A DNA stretch of 64,000 bases from assembly GCF_023509525.1 (NCBI RefSeq), contig NZ_JAKNCJ010000004.1:124001-188000 (forward strand), written 5' to 3'. The notes under the pieces are model-generated. The model saw only the letters and a program-made list of their open reading frames with translations. It had not been told where the DNA came from and did no database searches. The first letter of the stretch is position 1. Every line of letters starts with the position of its first letter. Position numbers and translations under genes: made by a program. The DNA comes from Brachybacterium equifaecis. GTDB taxonomy: Bacteria; Actinomycetota; Actinomycetes; Actinomycetales; Dermabacteraceae. Shown piece by piece: positions 43,253 through 53,675 of the stretch.

Positions 43253-43723
43253 GTGGACATCGACGCGCGCTTTGTCGAGCTCGCCAGGGCAGAGGGCGAC
43301 CCCGTCGGCGGGACGGACCTGCCGGGCGACGTGCCGAGCCTCCTGCCGCGCCGGCCCACGCCCGCGAGCGTGCAGGCCCGCATGGGCGAGGCCTACCTCG
43401 ACGTGTCGCAGGCCGCCTACGAGCACGGCTTCTCCAGCACTTGCCTGGCCGTGTCCCTCGCGGCGTGGGAGCGCCTTGTGCAGGGGTGCAGCGCCGACAT
43501 GGACGACATGGGCCGCAACCTCGCCGCTCTCGTTCACAGCGCGCGCTCGGCGGCCGTGGAGGCGATGGTCGACGGCGGCGCCCAGCCGTTCACCGCGTGG
43601 GCCCCGGAGGCGCCGGGCTCGCGCAGGGCCGTCCTCACCGATCTCGAAGCGCGGTTCTTCGGTCCCGGGCTCGAGGACGGGTGCGAAGATCCTCTGGTGC
43701 TCGTGGACCTCGCGCACGCCTGA
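43253..43723 (+). CDS. Hypothetical protein
   Basis: The product is 156 residues from a GTG behind GAGGAG. The middle is helical (ARMGEAYLDVSQAAYEHGFS ... AALVHSARSAAVEAMVDGG) with FTAWAPEAPGSRRAVLTDLE. No family is recognised; it lies alone between the restriction enzyme and the DUF4406-like gene. Confidence 0.6.
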   Translation: MDIDARFVELARAEGDPVGGTDLPGDVPSLLPRRPTPASVQARMGEAYLDVSQAAYEHGFSSTCLAVSLAAWERLVQGCSADMDDMGRNLAALVHSARSAAVEAMVDGGAQPFTAWAPEAPGSRRAVLTDLEARFFGPGLEDGCEDPLVLVDLAHA

Positions 43724-43757
43724 GCGGCGGCACGGCGGCGGATCTCGCACGCCAAGC

Positions 43758-43793
43758 GGTCGCTGAGCCCCGAACGCGGGACATAGGGGAGTC
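43758..43793 (+). promoter_or_regulatory. P1 promoter (leadered)
   Basis: GGTCGC, 17 bp, ACATAGGG; start near 43793-43794, about 45 nt before the ATG with its AGGAG site. Confidence 0.65.
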
Positions 43794-43837
43794 AGAAGCC
43801 GCGGCGACCGTGCGGCCCCGAGGACAGGAGAGCCCCG

Positions 43838-44200
43838 ATGGCGCACGACAGAACCCCAGACGCCCAGGTTCTGCGGCGCGTGGTGATCGAGAGCCCGTTC
43901 GCCGCCACTGCCGAGCACACGGTCGATGACCACGTCCAGTACGCGCGTCGCTGCGTGCGCGACACCCTGCATCGCGGGGAAGCGCCGATCGCTTCGCACC
44001 TCCTGCACACCCAGCCCGGCATCCTCGACGACGACATCCTCGAAGAGCGGGCGCTCGGCATGGAGGCCGGCTGGGCGTGGATCGCGGCCGCCGACGCCGT
44101 GATCGTCTACGAGGACATGGGCATCAGCCCCGGCATGCAGCGCGGCATCGAACGCGCCGAGCGCGCGGGCGTGCCGGTGGAGCGCAGGCGGATCCGCTGA
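43838..44200 (+). CDS. DUF4406/DUF7768-like (nucleoside deoxyribosyltransferase fold) protein
   Basis: The 120-residue protein has VVIESPFA (strand and P-loop-like turn), VQYARRCVRDTLHRGEAPIA, SHLLHTQPGILDDD and an ALGMEAGWAWIAAADAVIVY end, matching a phage- and plasmid-borne family related to nucleoside 2-deoxyribosyltransferases. The biochemical role is unknown; an effect on nucleotides or ADP-ribose is possible. Confidence 0.75.
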   Translation: MAHDRTPDAQVLRRVVIESPFAATAEHTVDDHVQYARRCVRDTLHRGEAPIASHLLHTQPGILDDDILEERALGMEAGWAWIAAADAVIVYEDMGISPGMQRGIERAERAGVPVERRRIR

Positions 44201-44277
44201 GCAGACAGACCCGGGGCGGTAGAGCGTCGGGAGGACAGGCTTCGCATCCCGCGGGGCCGGAGAGCGAGGAGGACCAG

Positions 44278-44700
44278 GTGGGAACGAGCGCAGGAGAAGA
44301 CGTCGATGCTGGGGATGATGGCGTCCCGTATCTGGGGTTGACCGAGGAGCAGCTCGAGGAGTGGCTCCAGTCGGTCATGGAGGGTGCGGATCCCGAGGAT
44401 CCCGCTGCTCCGAAGCGGTGCCTGGTGTGCCCGCGTCCGCTCGAGCCCGGGCAGACGCTCGCGCTCACCGGCAACCGGCACAGCGGATGCCGGGTGGACA
44501 CTGCGGCGCTGCGCGAGGCAGTCGACGGCGGGGAGGGTCTCGACTGCGAGGACACGCTCGCACTGCTGGACGAGCACGCCGAGCTCACCGAGCAGGTCCG
44601 TCGCCAGGGCGCCCAGCTCTCCGCGATCAGCCGCGAGCTCACCCGCGGAGATGAGACCGCGCGCGCGATCCTCGAAGTGCTGGGCCGGCCGACGCTCTGA
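44278..44700 (+). CDS. Hypothetical protein with Cys pair
   Basis: The product is 140 residues from a GTG behind GAGGAGGA. The acidic N-terminus is followed by a possible metal knuckle ([20 protein letters not shown], then HSGC) and a coiled-coil-like C-terminus ([20 protein letters not shown]). The function is unknown. Confidence 0.6.
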   Translation: MGTSAGEDVDAGDDGVPYLGLTEEQLEEWLQSVMEGADPEDPAAPKRCLVCPRPLEPGQTLALTGNRHSGCRVDTAALREAVDGGEGLDCEDTLALLDEHAELTEQVRRQGAQLSAISRELTRGDETARAILEVLGRPTL

Positions 44701-44709
44701 CCTCTGTCC

Positions 44710-44745
44710 TCGCTGGGCATCCCGTCCCGCGCGTACCAGGAAGCG
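44710..44745 (+). promoter_or_regulatory. P2 promoter before secA
   Basis: TCGCTGGGCA, 8 bp, CGCGCGTACC; start G44745. The 14-mer GTCCTCGCTGGGCA is identical to that upstream of the SNF2 gene at 54525. Confidence 0.75.
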
Positions 44746-44801
44746 ACCCTCGGCGAACACCGCCAGGGCGGCCATCACGACCTGGAACGCGAGACGACGA
44801 C

Positions 44802-47420
<2,619 letters not shown>

Positions 47421-47443
47421 TCCTCCGGTCGGAGGGCGGCGAC

Positions 47444-47479
47444 GGTCGGGGCGCACCGGAAGCGGGACATCACCGGTCG
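47444..47479 (+). promoter_or_regulatory. P1 promoter (leadered)
   Basis: GGTCGG, 17 bp, ACATCACC; start G47479, 42 nt before the ATG. Confidence 0.7.
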
Positions 47480-47520
47480 AAGGGCCTGCGCTCGGCGGGC
47501 CCGCGACCACGGGAGACCCC

Positions 47521-47799
47521 ATGCCCACCCTCGCCACCAAGCCCGTCGGGATCGACGAAGGCCGCCTGACCTCCTGGGCGAAGCTGTACGCCCCGGCCCA
47601 CTACCGCCGGATCCGCGAGTGCCGCACGGCGCTGCGCCGCATCGACGCGAAGCACGTCGCGGGCCGCACGCCGGCTGAGGCCGAGGAATGGGATCTCCTG
47701 CACGACGAGCTCGACTCACTGCTGACCGATGTCGCCGGCAAGCGCCGCGCGCTCGAGGTGAAGCGCTCGGCCATGGGGGCTCCGCGGCCGCGGACCTGA
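47521..47799 (+). CDS. Small helical hypothetical protein
   Basis: A 92-residue protein (LYAPAHYRRIRECRTALRRI ... EEWDLLHDELDSLLTDVAGK) with GGGAG before the ATG. It is probably a coiled-coil hairpin. It has its own promoter and terminator. The function is unknown. Confidence 0.6.
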   Translation: MPTLATKPVGIDEGRLTSWAKLYAPAHYRRIRECRTALRRIDAKHVAGRTPAEAEEWDLLHDELDSLLTDVAGKRRALEVKRSAMGAPRPRT

Positions 47800-47805
47800 G
47801 CGGGA

Positions 47806-47866
47806 GAACAGCGATGCCCGCCCGTCCCGGGGAAGTCTCGGGGCGGACGGGCGGGCATCGCTGTTC
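47806..47866. terminator. Bidirectional terminator, 22-bp perfect hairpin
   Basis: The arms at 47806-47827 and 47845-47866 are perfect complements of 22 bp. It sits between converging genes (47521 plus, 47877 minus), so it should stop transcription from both sides. Confidence 0.8.
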
Positions 47867-47876
47867 CAGGAGCCGG

Positions 47877-48359
47877 TCAGGCCGGCCAGATGGATTGCGC
47901 CATGTCCTCGGCGTTCGCGCTCTCGCCCAGGGCGTCGTCGAACGCTCGCGCGATCTCTCCGGCGATCGCATCGGCCTGCCCGAACGAGACGCCGGCGATG
48001 AGCAGGTGCACGCCGATGGAGTCGATCTGATCGTGCTGGGCAATGCGGTGCTCGGAGATGCGGGGGTCGCGCTTCCGGGCGCTCTCGAGCACCTGGGCGA
48101 GGACGGGTTCGGCGTCGGCGCGCGTCGCCCAGCCGGTGATCTCCAGGTAGACATCGCAGCGCAGGGCGAGATGGATCGTGGGACGGACGGTCGCAGGGCG
48201 AGTCGGGTCTGGGCAGACGTGCTCGGGGCGCGGGGAGAGCGTGAGCGCAGGGGCGACGCCAGCGATGACGCTCGATGGAGCATCCCAGGCAGAGCGATCA
48301 GGCGACCATCGGCGCCGAGGGGCCGGGCGGGCGATGCTGGCGGGCGATGCGCTGTTCAT
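47877..48359 (-). CDS. Hypothetical protein on the minus strand
   Basis: A 160-residue protein. The first 60 residues are Pro/Ser/Arg-rich; then RPTIHLALRCDVYLEITGWA and IAQHDQIDSIGVHLLIAGVS form a mixed alpha/beta domain. No family is recognised. It has its own minus-strand P1 promoter, back to back with that of the beta-helix gene. Confidence 0.6.
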   Translation of the reverse strand: MNSASPASIARPAPRRRWSPDRSAWDAPSSVIAGVAPALTLSPRPEHVCPDPTRPATVRPTIHLALRCDVYLEITGWATRADAEPVLAQVLESARKRDPRISEHRIAQHDQIDSIGVHLLIAGVSFGQADAIAGEIARAFDDALGESANAEDMAQSIWPA

Positions 48360-48392
48360 GGAGGTCTCCGAGTCGGCTGGGCAGAGGTGTCG

Positions 48393-48428
48393 CGCCCCGG
48401 TATGTACCGCCGCGGCGCGCCTGCGTCC
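48393..48428 (-). promoter_or_regulatory. P1 promoter on the minus strand
   Basis: Read on the minus strand: GGACGC, 17 bp, ACATACCG; start at 48393 (G), 34 nt before the minus-strand ATG at 48359. The orientation matches the gene, which supports the motif being a real promoter. Its -35 overlaps that of the divergent P1 site by 5 bp. Confidence 0.7.
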
Positions 48429-48459
48429 GAGCGCCGTCCGCGCGGCACATAGCCCGGCA
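48424..48459 (+). promoter_or_regulatory. P1 promoter (leaderless gene)
   Basis: CGTCCG (weak), 17 bp, ACATAGCC; the A of the ATG is 12 nt after the A. Confidence 0.65.
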
Positions 48460-49154
48460 TGAACACGAAGATCAGCGGCATCGCCGCCAGCGCCCGCGAG
48501 TCAGCACGCAGGTCCGACGGGAAGTTCGGCGCCCAGCAGCACGACAGGGCAGACGTGGACCTCTCGGCCGCGGACACCGCCGACCTGCCCGAGCCGGTGA
48601 TCGAGAAGGGCGCCACGATGATGGGCACCAGCGAGCTCGGACGCGGCTCCACCGTCGCGAAGTTCGCCACCGTCATGGACGGCGCCCGCACCGGCGAGCG
48701 CGCGACGATCGAGGGATCGGCGGTGCTGGGCCGCGGCACCACTGCCGGCGACAGGCTGACCCTGCGCGAGGGTTCGACCCTCGGCGGGGGCTGCACGGCC
48801 GGCGACCGAGTGATCCTCGGCCGCAATGCGACGGTCGCCCGCCGTACCGCCCTCGGCGACGATGCGACGATCCTGGACCGCGCCTACGTCGGCGAGAACT
48901 GCCGCCTGGGCGACAGCGTATCGGTCGGCGATCGGGCGCGCATCGAGGAGCGGGCGGACATCGCCGACGGTGCCACCATCGGCGCGGACGTGGTCATGGA
49001 GAAGGGCGTGAAGGTCGGCAAGGGCGCTCTGATTCACCCGGGCGTCACGATCGGGCAGGAATCGACTGTCGCACCTCGCACGGAGATCCCGAAGGGGATG
49101 ACGGTCCCCGCGGGCACGCACGTCGATGCGGAGTGGCTGCGCGAGCGCGGCTGA
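48459..49154 (+). CDS. Left-handed beta-helix protein with KIS...DGKFG tag
   Basis: A 231-residue protein. Residues 1-35 are the element tag (KISGIAASARESARRSDGKF then G and an AxVDL end). The rest is a run of hexapeptide-like repeats (VIEKGATMMG, GSTVAKFATV, ATIEGSAVLG, AYVGENCRLG, GVKVGKGALI, GVTIGQESTV), as in the left-handed beta-helix of acyltransferases and carbonic anhydrases. No catalytic His loop is obvious, so it may be structural, perhaps a binding surface. It is leaderless from a P1 promoter. Confidence 0.75.
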   Translation: MNTKISGIAASARESARRSDGKFGAQQHDRADVDLSAADTADLPEPVIEKGATMMGTSELGRGSTVAKFATVMDGARTGERATIEGSAVLGRGTTAGDRLTLREGSTLGGGCTAGDRVILGRNATVARRTALGDDATILDRAYVGENCRLGDSVSVGDRARIEERADIADGATIGADVVMEKGVKVGKGALIHPGVTIGQESTVAPRTEIPKGMTVPAGTHVDAEWLRERG

Positions 49155-49169
49155 TCCGCCGTCCGCTCC

Positions 49170-49206
49170 GCCGGCCCGTCCCGACCCACTGGCGAGGCGG
49201 GCCGGC
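49170..49206 (+). terminator. Hairpin terminator
   Basis: 9-bp perfect arms GCCGGCCCG / CGGGCCGGC, 15 bp after the stop of the beta-helix gene. Confidence 0.55.
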
Positions 49207-49224
49207 CCCGTCTGCGGCGCGTGT

Positions 49225-49260
49225 CCGGTGCGTGTCCGGCGCGCGGCACATACAGGGGCA
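49225..49260 (+). promoter_or_regulatory. P1 promoter (leaderless gene)
   Basis: ACATACAG at 49248; the ATG A follows 12 nt later. The -35 CCGGTG is weak. Confidence 0.6.
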
Positions 49261-51248
49261 TGAGCACCTCGAAGATCAGCGGCAAGGCAGCGTCCGCCCG
49301 CGAGTCCGCGCGCAAGAAGGACGGCAAGTTCGGCGAGCAGGAGCACCAGCGCGCCGAGGTGGACCTGTACGGAGACATGGGCTGGATGGGCGTCGACGAC
49401 TTCGATGTCGATGACATCCAGGAGCCCGAGGCCGTCGAGGCGCCCGAGGACGAGTTCGACCCCGCCGACCAGCCCCTCGCACCCGAGGAGCCCGAGCAGC
49501 CGCCCGCCCCCGAGCCCTACGTCCTCACCCTCGAGGACCGCATCGACATGCTGCGCGAGTCGTACGGCGAGGTCGGCATGGACGTCCCGCAGAACAAGCT
49601 CGACGAGCTCCACGCCCTGTACGGGAAGGATGAGGCGGCGCTGCAGAAGGAGGCCGAGGACGAGGAGGCCGGGCGCCTCGCGGGCCCCGAGACCGATGAT
49701 TACCTCGGCGGTGACGGCCCCGAGCAGACGCCCGAGGACATCGACCGCGAGCTGGTGAAGGCAGTCGAGGAGGCGCTCAGGAAGAACCTCCCGAAGCCCA
49801 CCCCCGAGCCCGAGAAGGACGGGGAGCCCGAACCGACCAGCACGGACGCCGCGCCCGCCGCCGAGCGCCCCCGCACCTTCGACGAGTACACCTTCCTCGA
49901 GCAGTTCGAGCAGATGGACGCGAAGTACGAGCAGGACTTCGACGGCTACCCGACCCGGTTCTTCAAGGCCGACCTGCGCGGCAAGTACCTGCCCGCCGCC
50001 GGCAGCCCGCGCGAGGAGGAGTACTACCTCGCGAACCATGCCACCGCCCTCCCGCAGCGCATGTACCTCGCCGTCTCCGACACCGCCGACCTCAAGATCG
50101 GCGATGAGGAGGCCGAGAAGCTCGCCGCCGACTGCGGCATCACCGACCTGCGCCGCATCGACCCTGCCGACGCGAAGTCGCTCAGGCTGGACTCCCGCTC
50201 CTGGGTCGGCACCTACGGCGGCAAGGAGGTCGCGATCTCATCCTCCTCGGCCGGCTCCAAGAACGCTCGCGGCTACAGCTTCCGGGGACGCCCCATCCCT
50301 CCGTTCACGCAGCGAGCCTTCACCCACCTGGACCTGCGGGCTCTCGCTGCGAACGAGCGGATTAAGCGCCGCACCGGCGTGGACCTCCTGCCGATCGTCA
50401 CCGGCGGGGAGCTCGGCGCGCGGCTCGAAGGCACCGTCCTCCATGAGCGGTACGCCCTGAAGAAGGAGATCCAGAAGGAGCACGCCGACAGGGTGCGCTC
50501 CGTCATGGAGGGACTCGAGGACGCCCAGCTCGAGGGCCGCAACTTCCAGGCGCACCGCAAGTACATGAGTGCCAAGAAGTCCTCGAGCGCGACCGCCTGG
50601 CAGGACAAGAAGCATCCCGACGCGGAGCACGTGGCGATGGCCCGCGACACCACCCTCGCGAAGGCGTTCACGAAGATCGAGATCGACAACGACGTGGACG
50701 CCGAGTCCTACGCCCGCTTCGAGTCCGCCTGGGAGGACGCGAAGGACAAGCTTCCGCCGATCCCCGAGGGCCTCGCGCCGACGCTTCGCATCCGCAAGCT
50801 CGGCCGACACAAGGCCACCGGCGTGTTCTTCCCGCACGTGAACACCATCGCCGTCGACGTCCGCGACTCCAGCTCCTTCGTCCACGAGTACGGGCACTAC
50901 GTCGACGTGATCACGAAGGACAACGCATCCCTCGGCAAGAACTTCCGCTCCGTCGTCGGCCGCTACTCCGATGCCGTGAAGGTGCCTCCCGGCACGACCG
51001 GCAAGTACGGCGCGGACTACTACTCCACACCCACCGAGGTCTACGCCCGCGGCTTCGAGCTCTACGCCCACGAGCGCCTCGGCATCGACAACCGCCTGCT
51101 GAACCCCGAGAAGTTCGACCGCTTCGACTTCGAGCCGTTCAAGGACCCCTCCCTCAAGGAGCAGCTGTTCGGCCTGTTCGATCGGGCGTTCAAGGGCGGG
51201 GAGGGAATGGCGCCCGCGGGGCCGGCAGCGCACGACCATGAGCACTGA
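49260..51248 (+). CDS. Large protein with KIS...DGKFG tag and zinc metallopeptidase domain
   Basis: The product is 662 residues from the leaderless ATG; an upstream GTG in frame at 49221 is rejected because it precedes the promoter. After the tag (KISGKAASARESARKKDGKF) come long acidic, Pro-rich linkers to about residue 210, a domain with YPTRFFKADLRGKYL and AVSDTADLKIGDEEAEKLAA, and near residue 540 the zinc site SSFVHEYGHYVDV (HExxH-type) followed by TPTEVYARGFELYAHERL, whose Glu could be the third ligand of a gluzincin. It is probably a DNA-element-encoded peptidase or effector; the substrate is unknown. Confidence 0.75.
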   Translation: MSTSKISGKAASARESARKKDGKFGEQEHQRAEVDLYGDMGWMGVDDFDVDDIQEPEAVEAPEDEFDPADQPLAPEEPEQPPAPEPYVLTLEDRIDMLRESYGEVGMDVPQNKLDELHALYGKDEAALQKEAEDEEAGRLAGPETDDYLGGDGPEQTPEDIDRELVKAVEEALRKNLPKPTPEPEKDGEPEPTSTDAAPAAERPRTFDEYTFLEQFEQMDAKYEQDFDGYPTRFFKADLRGKYLPAAGSPREEEYYLANHATALPQRMYLAVSDTADLKIGDEEAEKLAADCGITDLRRIDPADAKSLRLDSRSWVGTYGGKEVAISSSSAGSKNARGYSFRGRPIPPFTQRAFTHLDLRALAANERIKRRTGVDLLPIVTGGELGARLEGTVLHERYALKKEIQKEHADRVRSVMEGLEDAQLEGRNFQAHRKYMSAKKSSSATAWQDKKHPDAEHVAMARDTTLAKAFTKIEIDNDVDAESYARFESAWEDAKDKLPPIPEGLAPTLRIRKLGRHKATGVFFPHVNTIAVDVRDSSSFVHEYGHYVDVITKDNASLGKNFRSVVGRYSDAVKVPPGTTGKYGADYYSTPTEVYARGFELYAHERLGIDNRLLNPEKFDRFDFEPFKDPSLKEQLFGLFDRAFKGGEGMAPAGPAAHDHEH

Positions 51249-51258
51249 GCGGCGGATG

Positions 51259-51294
51259 TCGCTGGGGAAGTGAGACCCCGCGTACTGGAAGGTG
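51259..51294 (+). promoter_or_regulatory. P2 promoter
   Basis: TCGCTGGGGA, 8 bp, CCCGCGTACT; predicted start G51294, 46 nt before the ATG. Confidence 0.65.
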
Positions 51295-51339
51295 AGGCAG
51301 CGCGCAGCAGAGGCTCTTCCCGGACAGAAGGAGAGCATC

Positions 51340-51990
51340 ATGGCGGACACGATCACCGACGAGCAGAAGGCGAGCCTCGCACGTCAGTACATCTCGGACT
51401 ACTGGTCTGACCACGTGCTCGCGATCGGACTGCGGGAGGCACTGGTGACCCCTCCGGCCTCCTACGACCAGGACGTGGCCCTGGAGAAGGAGCTCTCCGG
51501 GTACGAGCCCATCATGGGAACTCCGCTACGGGAGTCCCTCGGCGGGATCTCCGACAAGATGCTCGATGCGATGGAGGTCGCCTACAAGAACATCCAGCGG
51601 AAGATCTTCGGCCCATTCGATGAGGAGCCCGACTCCGACGAGGACACTGATGACGGCAACTTCCACGTCGAGGACGACGAGGTTGCGCCCAGCGAGGACC
51701 CCTATGACGAGCAGTGGGCCGCTGCGGTGCGTCGCTCCGACATCGCGTGGCGCGGAATCTTCGACCGCCTCGCCTCCTGCCAGGGCGGCGACGAGGTCGA
51801 TCTCATCTACGGGCACCCGATCCACGGGGAGGCCCATACCGAGGACGGCCCCACCCGCATGGACGAGGACGAGTACCGTCGGCGCAGCTCCCCGTACGTC
51901 GCGTTGTTCGGCGTCGAGCTCTACCCCGGGGATGCGGAGGCTGGCCTCGTGCTGGACTCCGTGAAGCACCGGCTCGAACCCGCCGAGTGA
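51340..51990 (+). CDS. Acidic hypothetical protein
   Basis: The product is 216 residues from an ATG with AAGGAG; a frame beginning at 51292 is rejected as it precedes the promoter start. Helical N-terminal part (QKASLARQYISDYWSDHVLA), acidic centre (DEEPDSDEDTDDGNFHVEDD), then YVALFGVELYPGDAEAGLVL. No family is recognised. It overlaps the next gene (GTGA). Confidence 0.6.
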   Translation: MADTITDEQKASLARQYISDYWSDHVLAIGLREALVTPPASYDQDVALEKELSGYEPIMGTPLRESLGGISDKMLDAMEVAYKNIQRKIFGPFDEEPDSDEDTDDGNFHVEDDEVAPSEDPYDEQWAAAVRRSDIAWRGIFDRLASCQGGDEVDLIYGHPIHGEAHTEDGPTRMDEDEYRRRSSPYVALFGVELYPGDAEAGLVLDSVKHRLEPAE

Positions 51991-52253
51991 AGGACCTGGC
52001 GGCTCCCCGCACGATCCCGCACCTGGCGAAGGCGGACCTCGGCGTGCACTGGTTCCTGCCAGGCGCCCGCCGGCACTTCGCCACGTCCACCCGCGCCACC
52101 AGCGATCTGATCGTGCTGCTCGCCGTCCCGGGTCGCACCGTCCGCCAGGCGCGGGAGGAGGTCCGCTTCGACGCGGATGCGGCCTCGATCCTCGAGTTCA
52201 TGGTCGAGCACGGACTGGGGGAGAGGGAGCTGGCGGGGCTGGTCTCGCAGTGA
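51987..52253 (+). CDS. Small hypothetical protein
   Basis: 88 residues from a GTG in a GTGA overlap. The pattern LAKADLGVHWFLPGARRHFA, LIVLLAVPGRTVRQAREEV and DAASILEFMVEHGLGERELA is mixed alpha/beta. It is coupled to the acidic protein before it. The function is unknown. Confidence 0.55.
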   Translation: MKDLAAPRTIPHLAKADLGVHWFLPGARRHFATSTRATSDLIVLLAVPGRTVRQAREEVRFDADAASILEFMVEHGLGERELAGLVSQ

Positions 52254-52271
52254 GCTCGCGGAGGTCCTGCT

Positions 52272-52307
52272 GACGCGCACGGACCCCATGCGGGACACTA
52301 GGTCCCA
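52272..52307 (+). promoter_or_regulatory. P1 promoter (leaderless gene)
   Basis: ACACTAGG at 52295; the ATG A follows 12 nt later. The -35 GACGCG is poor. Confidence 0.55.
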
Positions 52308-52939
52308 TGAGCACAGCGCACCCGACGACCCCGATGCCGGCCGAAGCCCTGAGCGGCGCAGTTCCCGCTCCCGCTCCTGGCGCGCCCCTCTACTCGACGC
52401 GCACGGGTGCTGGGCCGTCCGGGCCTACGCAGGATGCGCTGGATCTCCTGCTCGCCGCGGAGCACCTGCACTTCACGCAGGACGCCACCATCTGGGCGTA
52501 CGAGCTGGGCGCCAGCGAGGAGCGAGTGCGGGCGATCTGCCGGGGGCCCGAAGAGGAGTGGCTCGCAGACAGCGGCGAGGTCCTCTACGTGATCGGCGAC
52601 GGCATCGGGCTGACGATCTCCGTGCGCGACGGCAGCGTCCTGGCCGTGCGCGCCGCCGAGCACATGGACTCGCTGCGGCCGCGGAAGGAGCAGGGGATCC
52701 CGCGCGGGCACGGCGGCTCCGGCAGGCGCTACCCGACCACCCCCGAGGACCTGCGCCAGCTACTGCTTGAGCGCGGCTTCACCGTCGAGCTCGCCGGCAA
52801 CGGGCACTACGACGTCCGCCGAGACGGGGGCTTCCGCCAGATCTCCGCGACTCCGAGCGACTACCGGACCCTGCTGAACGAGATCAAGTCCCTCGAGAAG
52901 ACCTTCGAGGTCTCGCTCGCGCGCACTGACCGCGAGTAG
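52307..52939 (+). CDS. Two-domain protein with HicA-like C-terminus (paralogue 1)
   Basis: A 210-residue protein. After a Pro-rich start, residues 45-110 (AEHLHFTQDATIWAYELGAS, GPEEEWLADSGEVLYVIGDG) form a domain also found in the next gene. The C-terminal RYPTTPEDLRQLLLERGFTV and NGHYDVRRDGGFRQISATPS resemble the HicA fold, a small double-strand-RNA-binding toxin, but the usual GSHH motif is altered. No HicB antitoxin is adjacent. It is leaderless and followed by a terminator. Confidence 0.65.
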   Translation: MSTAHPTTPMPAEALSGAVPAPAPGAPLYSTRTGAGPSGPTQDALDLLLAAEHLHFTQDATIWAYELGASEERVRAICRGPEEEWLADSGEVLYVIGDGIGLTISVRDGSVLAVRAAEHMDSLRPRKEQGIPRGHGGSGRRYPTTPEDLRQLLLERGFTVELAGNGHYDVRRDGGFRQISATPSDYRTLLNEIKSLEKTFEVSLARTDRE

Positions 52940-52942
52940 GGG

Positions 52943-52970
52943 CGCGCCGGAAGGACCGGCTGCCGGCGCG
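52943..52970 (+). terminator. Short hairpin terminator
   Basis: 8-bp perfect arms CGCGCCGG / CCGGCGCG with a 12-nt loop, just after the stop. Confidence 0.45.
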
Positions 52971-52972
52971 GC

Positions 52973-53008
52973 GGACGGAAGCCGGCTCTCGCGGGACATC
53001 ACCAGGCA
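52973..53008 (+). promoter_or_regulatory. P1 promoter (leaderless gene)
   Basis: GGACGG, 17 bp, ACATCACC, then the ATG 12 nt after the A. Confidence 0.75.
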
Positions 53009-53619
53009 TGAGCACTCCCACACACCCCATGCCGACTCCCGCCGACATCGCCCGCATCCGCCCGCGCCGCGCGCCCGCACCCACATCCCCCGCAATCACC
53101 CCGGACACGGTCCCCTCCGCGATCTCGATCCTCCAGCGCAGCCTCCCCATCCGCTTCGCACCCGAAGCGTTCGCCTGGGCGCAGCGTCTGGGCGTCACCG
53201 CGCAGCACGTGCTGTCCATCTGCGAGGATCCCGAGGAGGAGTGGGCAGGCGATGACGGGCAGGTGGTCTGTGTCGTCCGCGGCAGCATCGGCGTCGTCAT
53301 CGTCGTGCGCTCCGGCCACGTCATCGAGGTGTGCGGTCCGGCTCGCATGCACCGGCGCCGGCCCCGCCTCGAGGAAGCGCCCCGGCGGAGAGGAGGCAGC
53401 TCCGGACACTACCCGGCCGACCATGCAGAGCTGCGCGATCTGCTGCTCGAGCGCGGCTTCTCCGTGCAGTACACCAGCGACGATGCCTGCCGTGTCTGGC
53501 GCGGCTCACTCTCCGTCATGATCTCCGCGGGCTCGGACGGACGCGGAGCACTGGCGAAGGACATCGACGCCGTCGAGCGGGCCTTCGCCATCTCCCTCAT
53601 CCGGATGCCGCGGCGATAG
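53008..53619 (+). CDS. Two-domain protein with HicA-like C-terminus (paralogue 2)
   Basis: The 203-residue protein aligns along its length with the product at 52307: IRFAPEAFAWAQRLGVTAQH, then DPEEEWAGDDGQVVCVVRGS, and the C-terminal HYPADHAELRDLLLERGFSV and RVWRGSLSVMISAGSDG. The pair comes from a duplication that kept the P1 promoter and leaderless start. The sequences differ greatly, so it is old, and the roles may be distinct. No partner antitoxin is seen. Confidence 0.65.
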   Translation: MSTPTHPMPTPADIARIRPRRAPAPTSPAITPDTVPSAISILQRSLPIRFAPEAFAWAQRLGVTAQHVLSICEDPEEEWAGDDGQVVCVVRGSIGVVIVVRSGHVIEVCGPARMHRRRPRLEEAPRRRGGSSGHYPADHAELRDLLLERGFSVQYTSDDACRVWRGSLSVMISAGSDGRGALAKDIDAVERAFAISLIRMPRR

Positions 53620-53639
53620 GTGAGAGGCCGGGCCGGGCC

Positions 53640-53675
53640 GGACTCGAAGCGCGGCGCGCGGAACATACCCCTGCA
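53640..53675 (+). promoter_or_regulatory. P1 promoter (leaderless gene)
   Basis: GGACTC, 17 bp, ACATACCC, then the ATG 12 nt after the A. Confidence 0.7.

Noticed and set aside
49221..49259. Longer start for the tagged metallopeptidase
   Set aside because: The extra codons overlap the P1 promoter, and the sibling proteins start at the tag itself.
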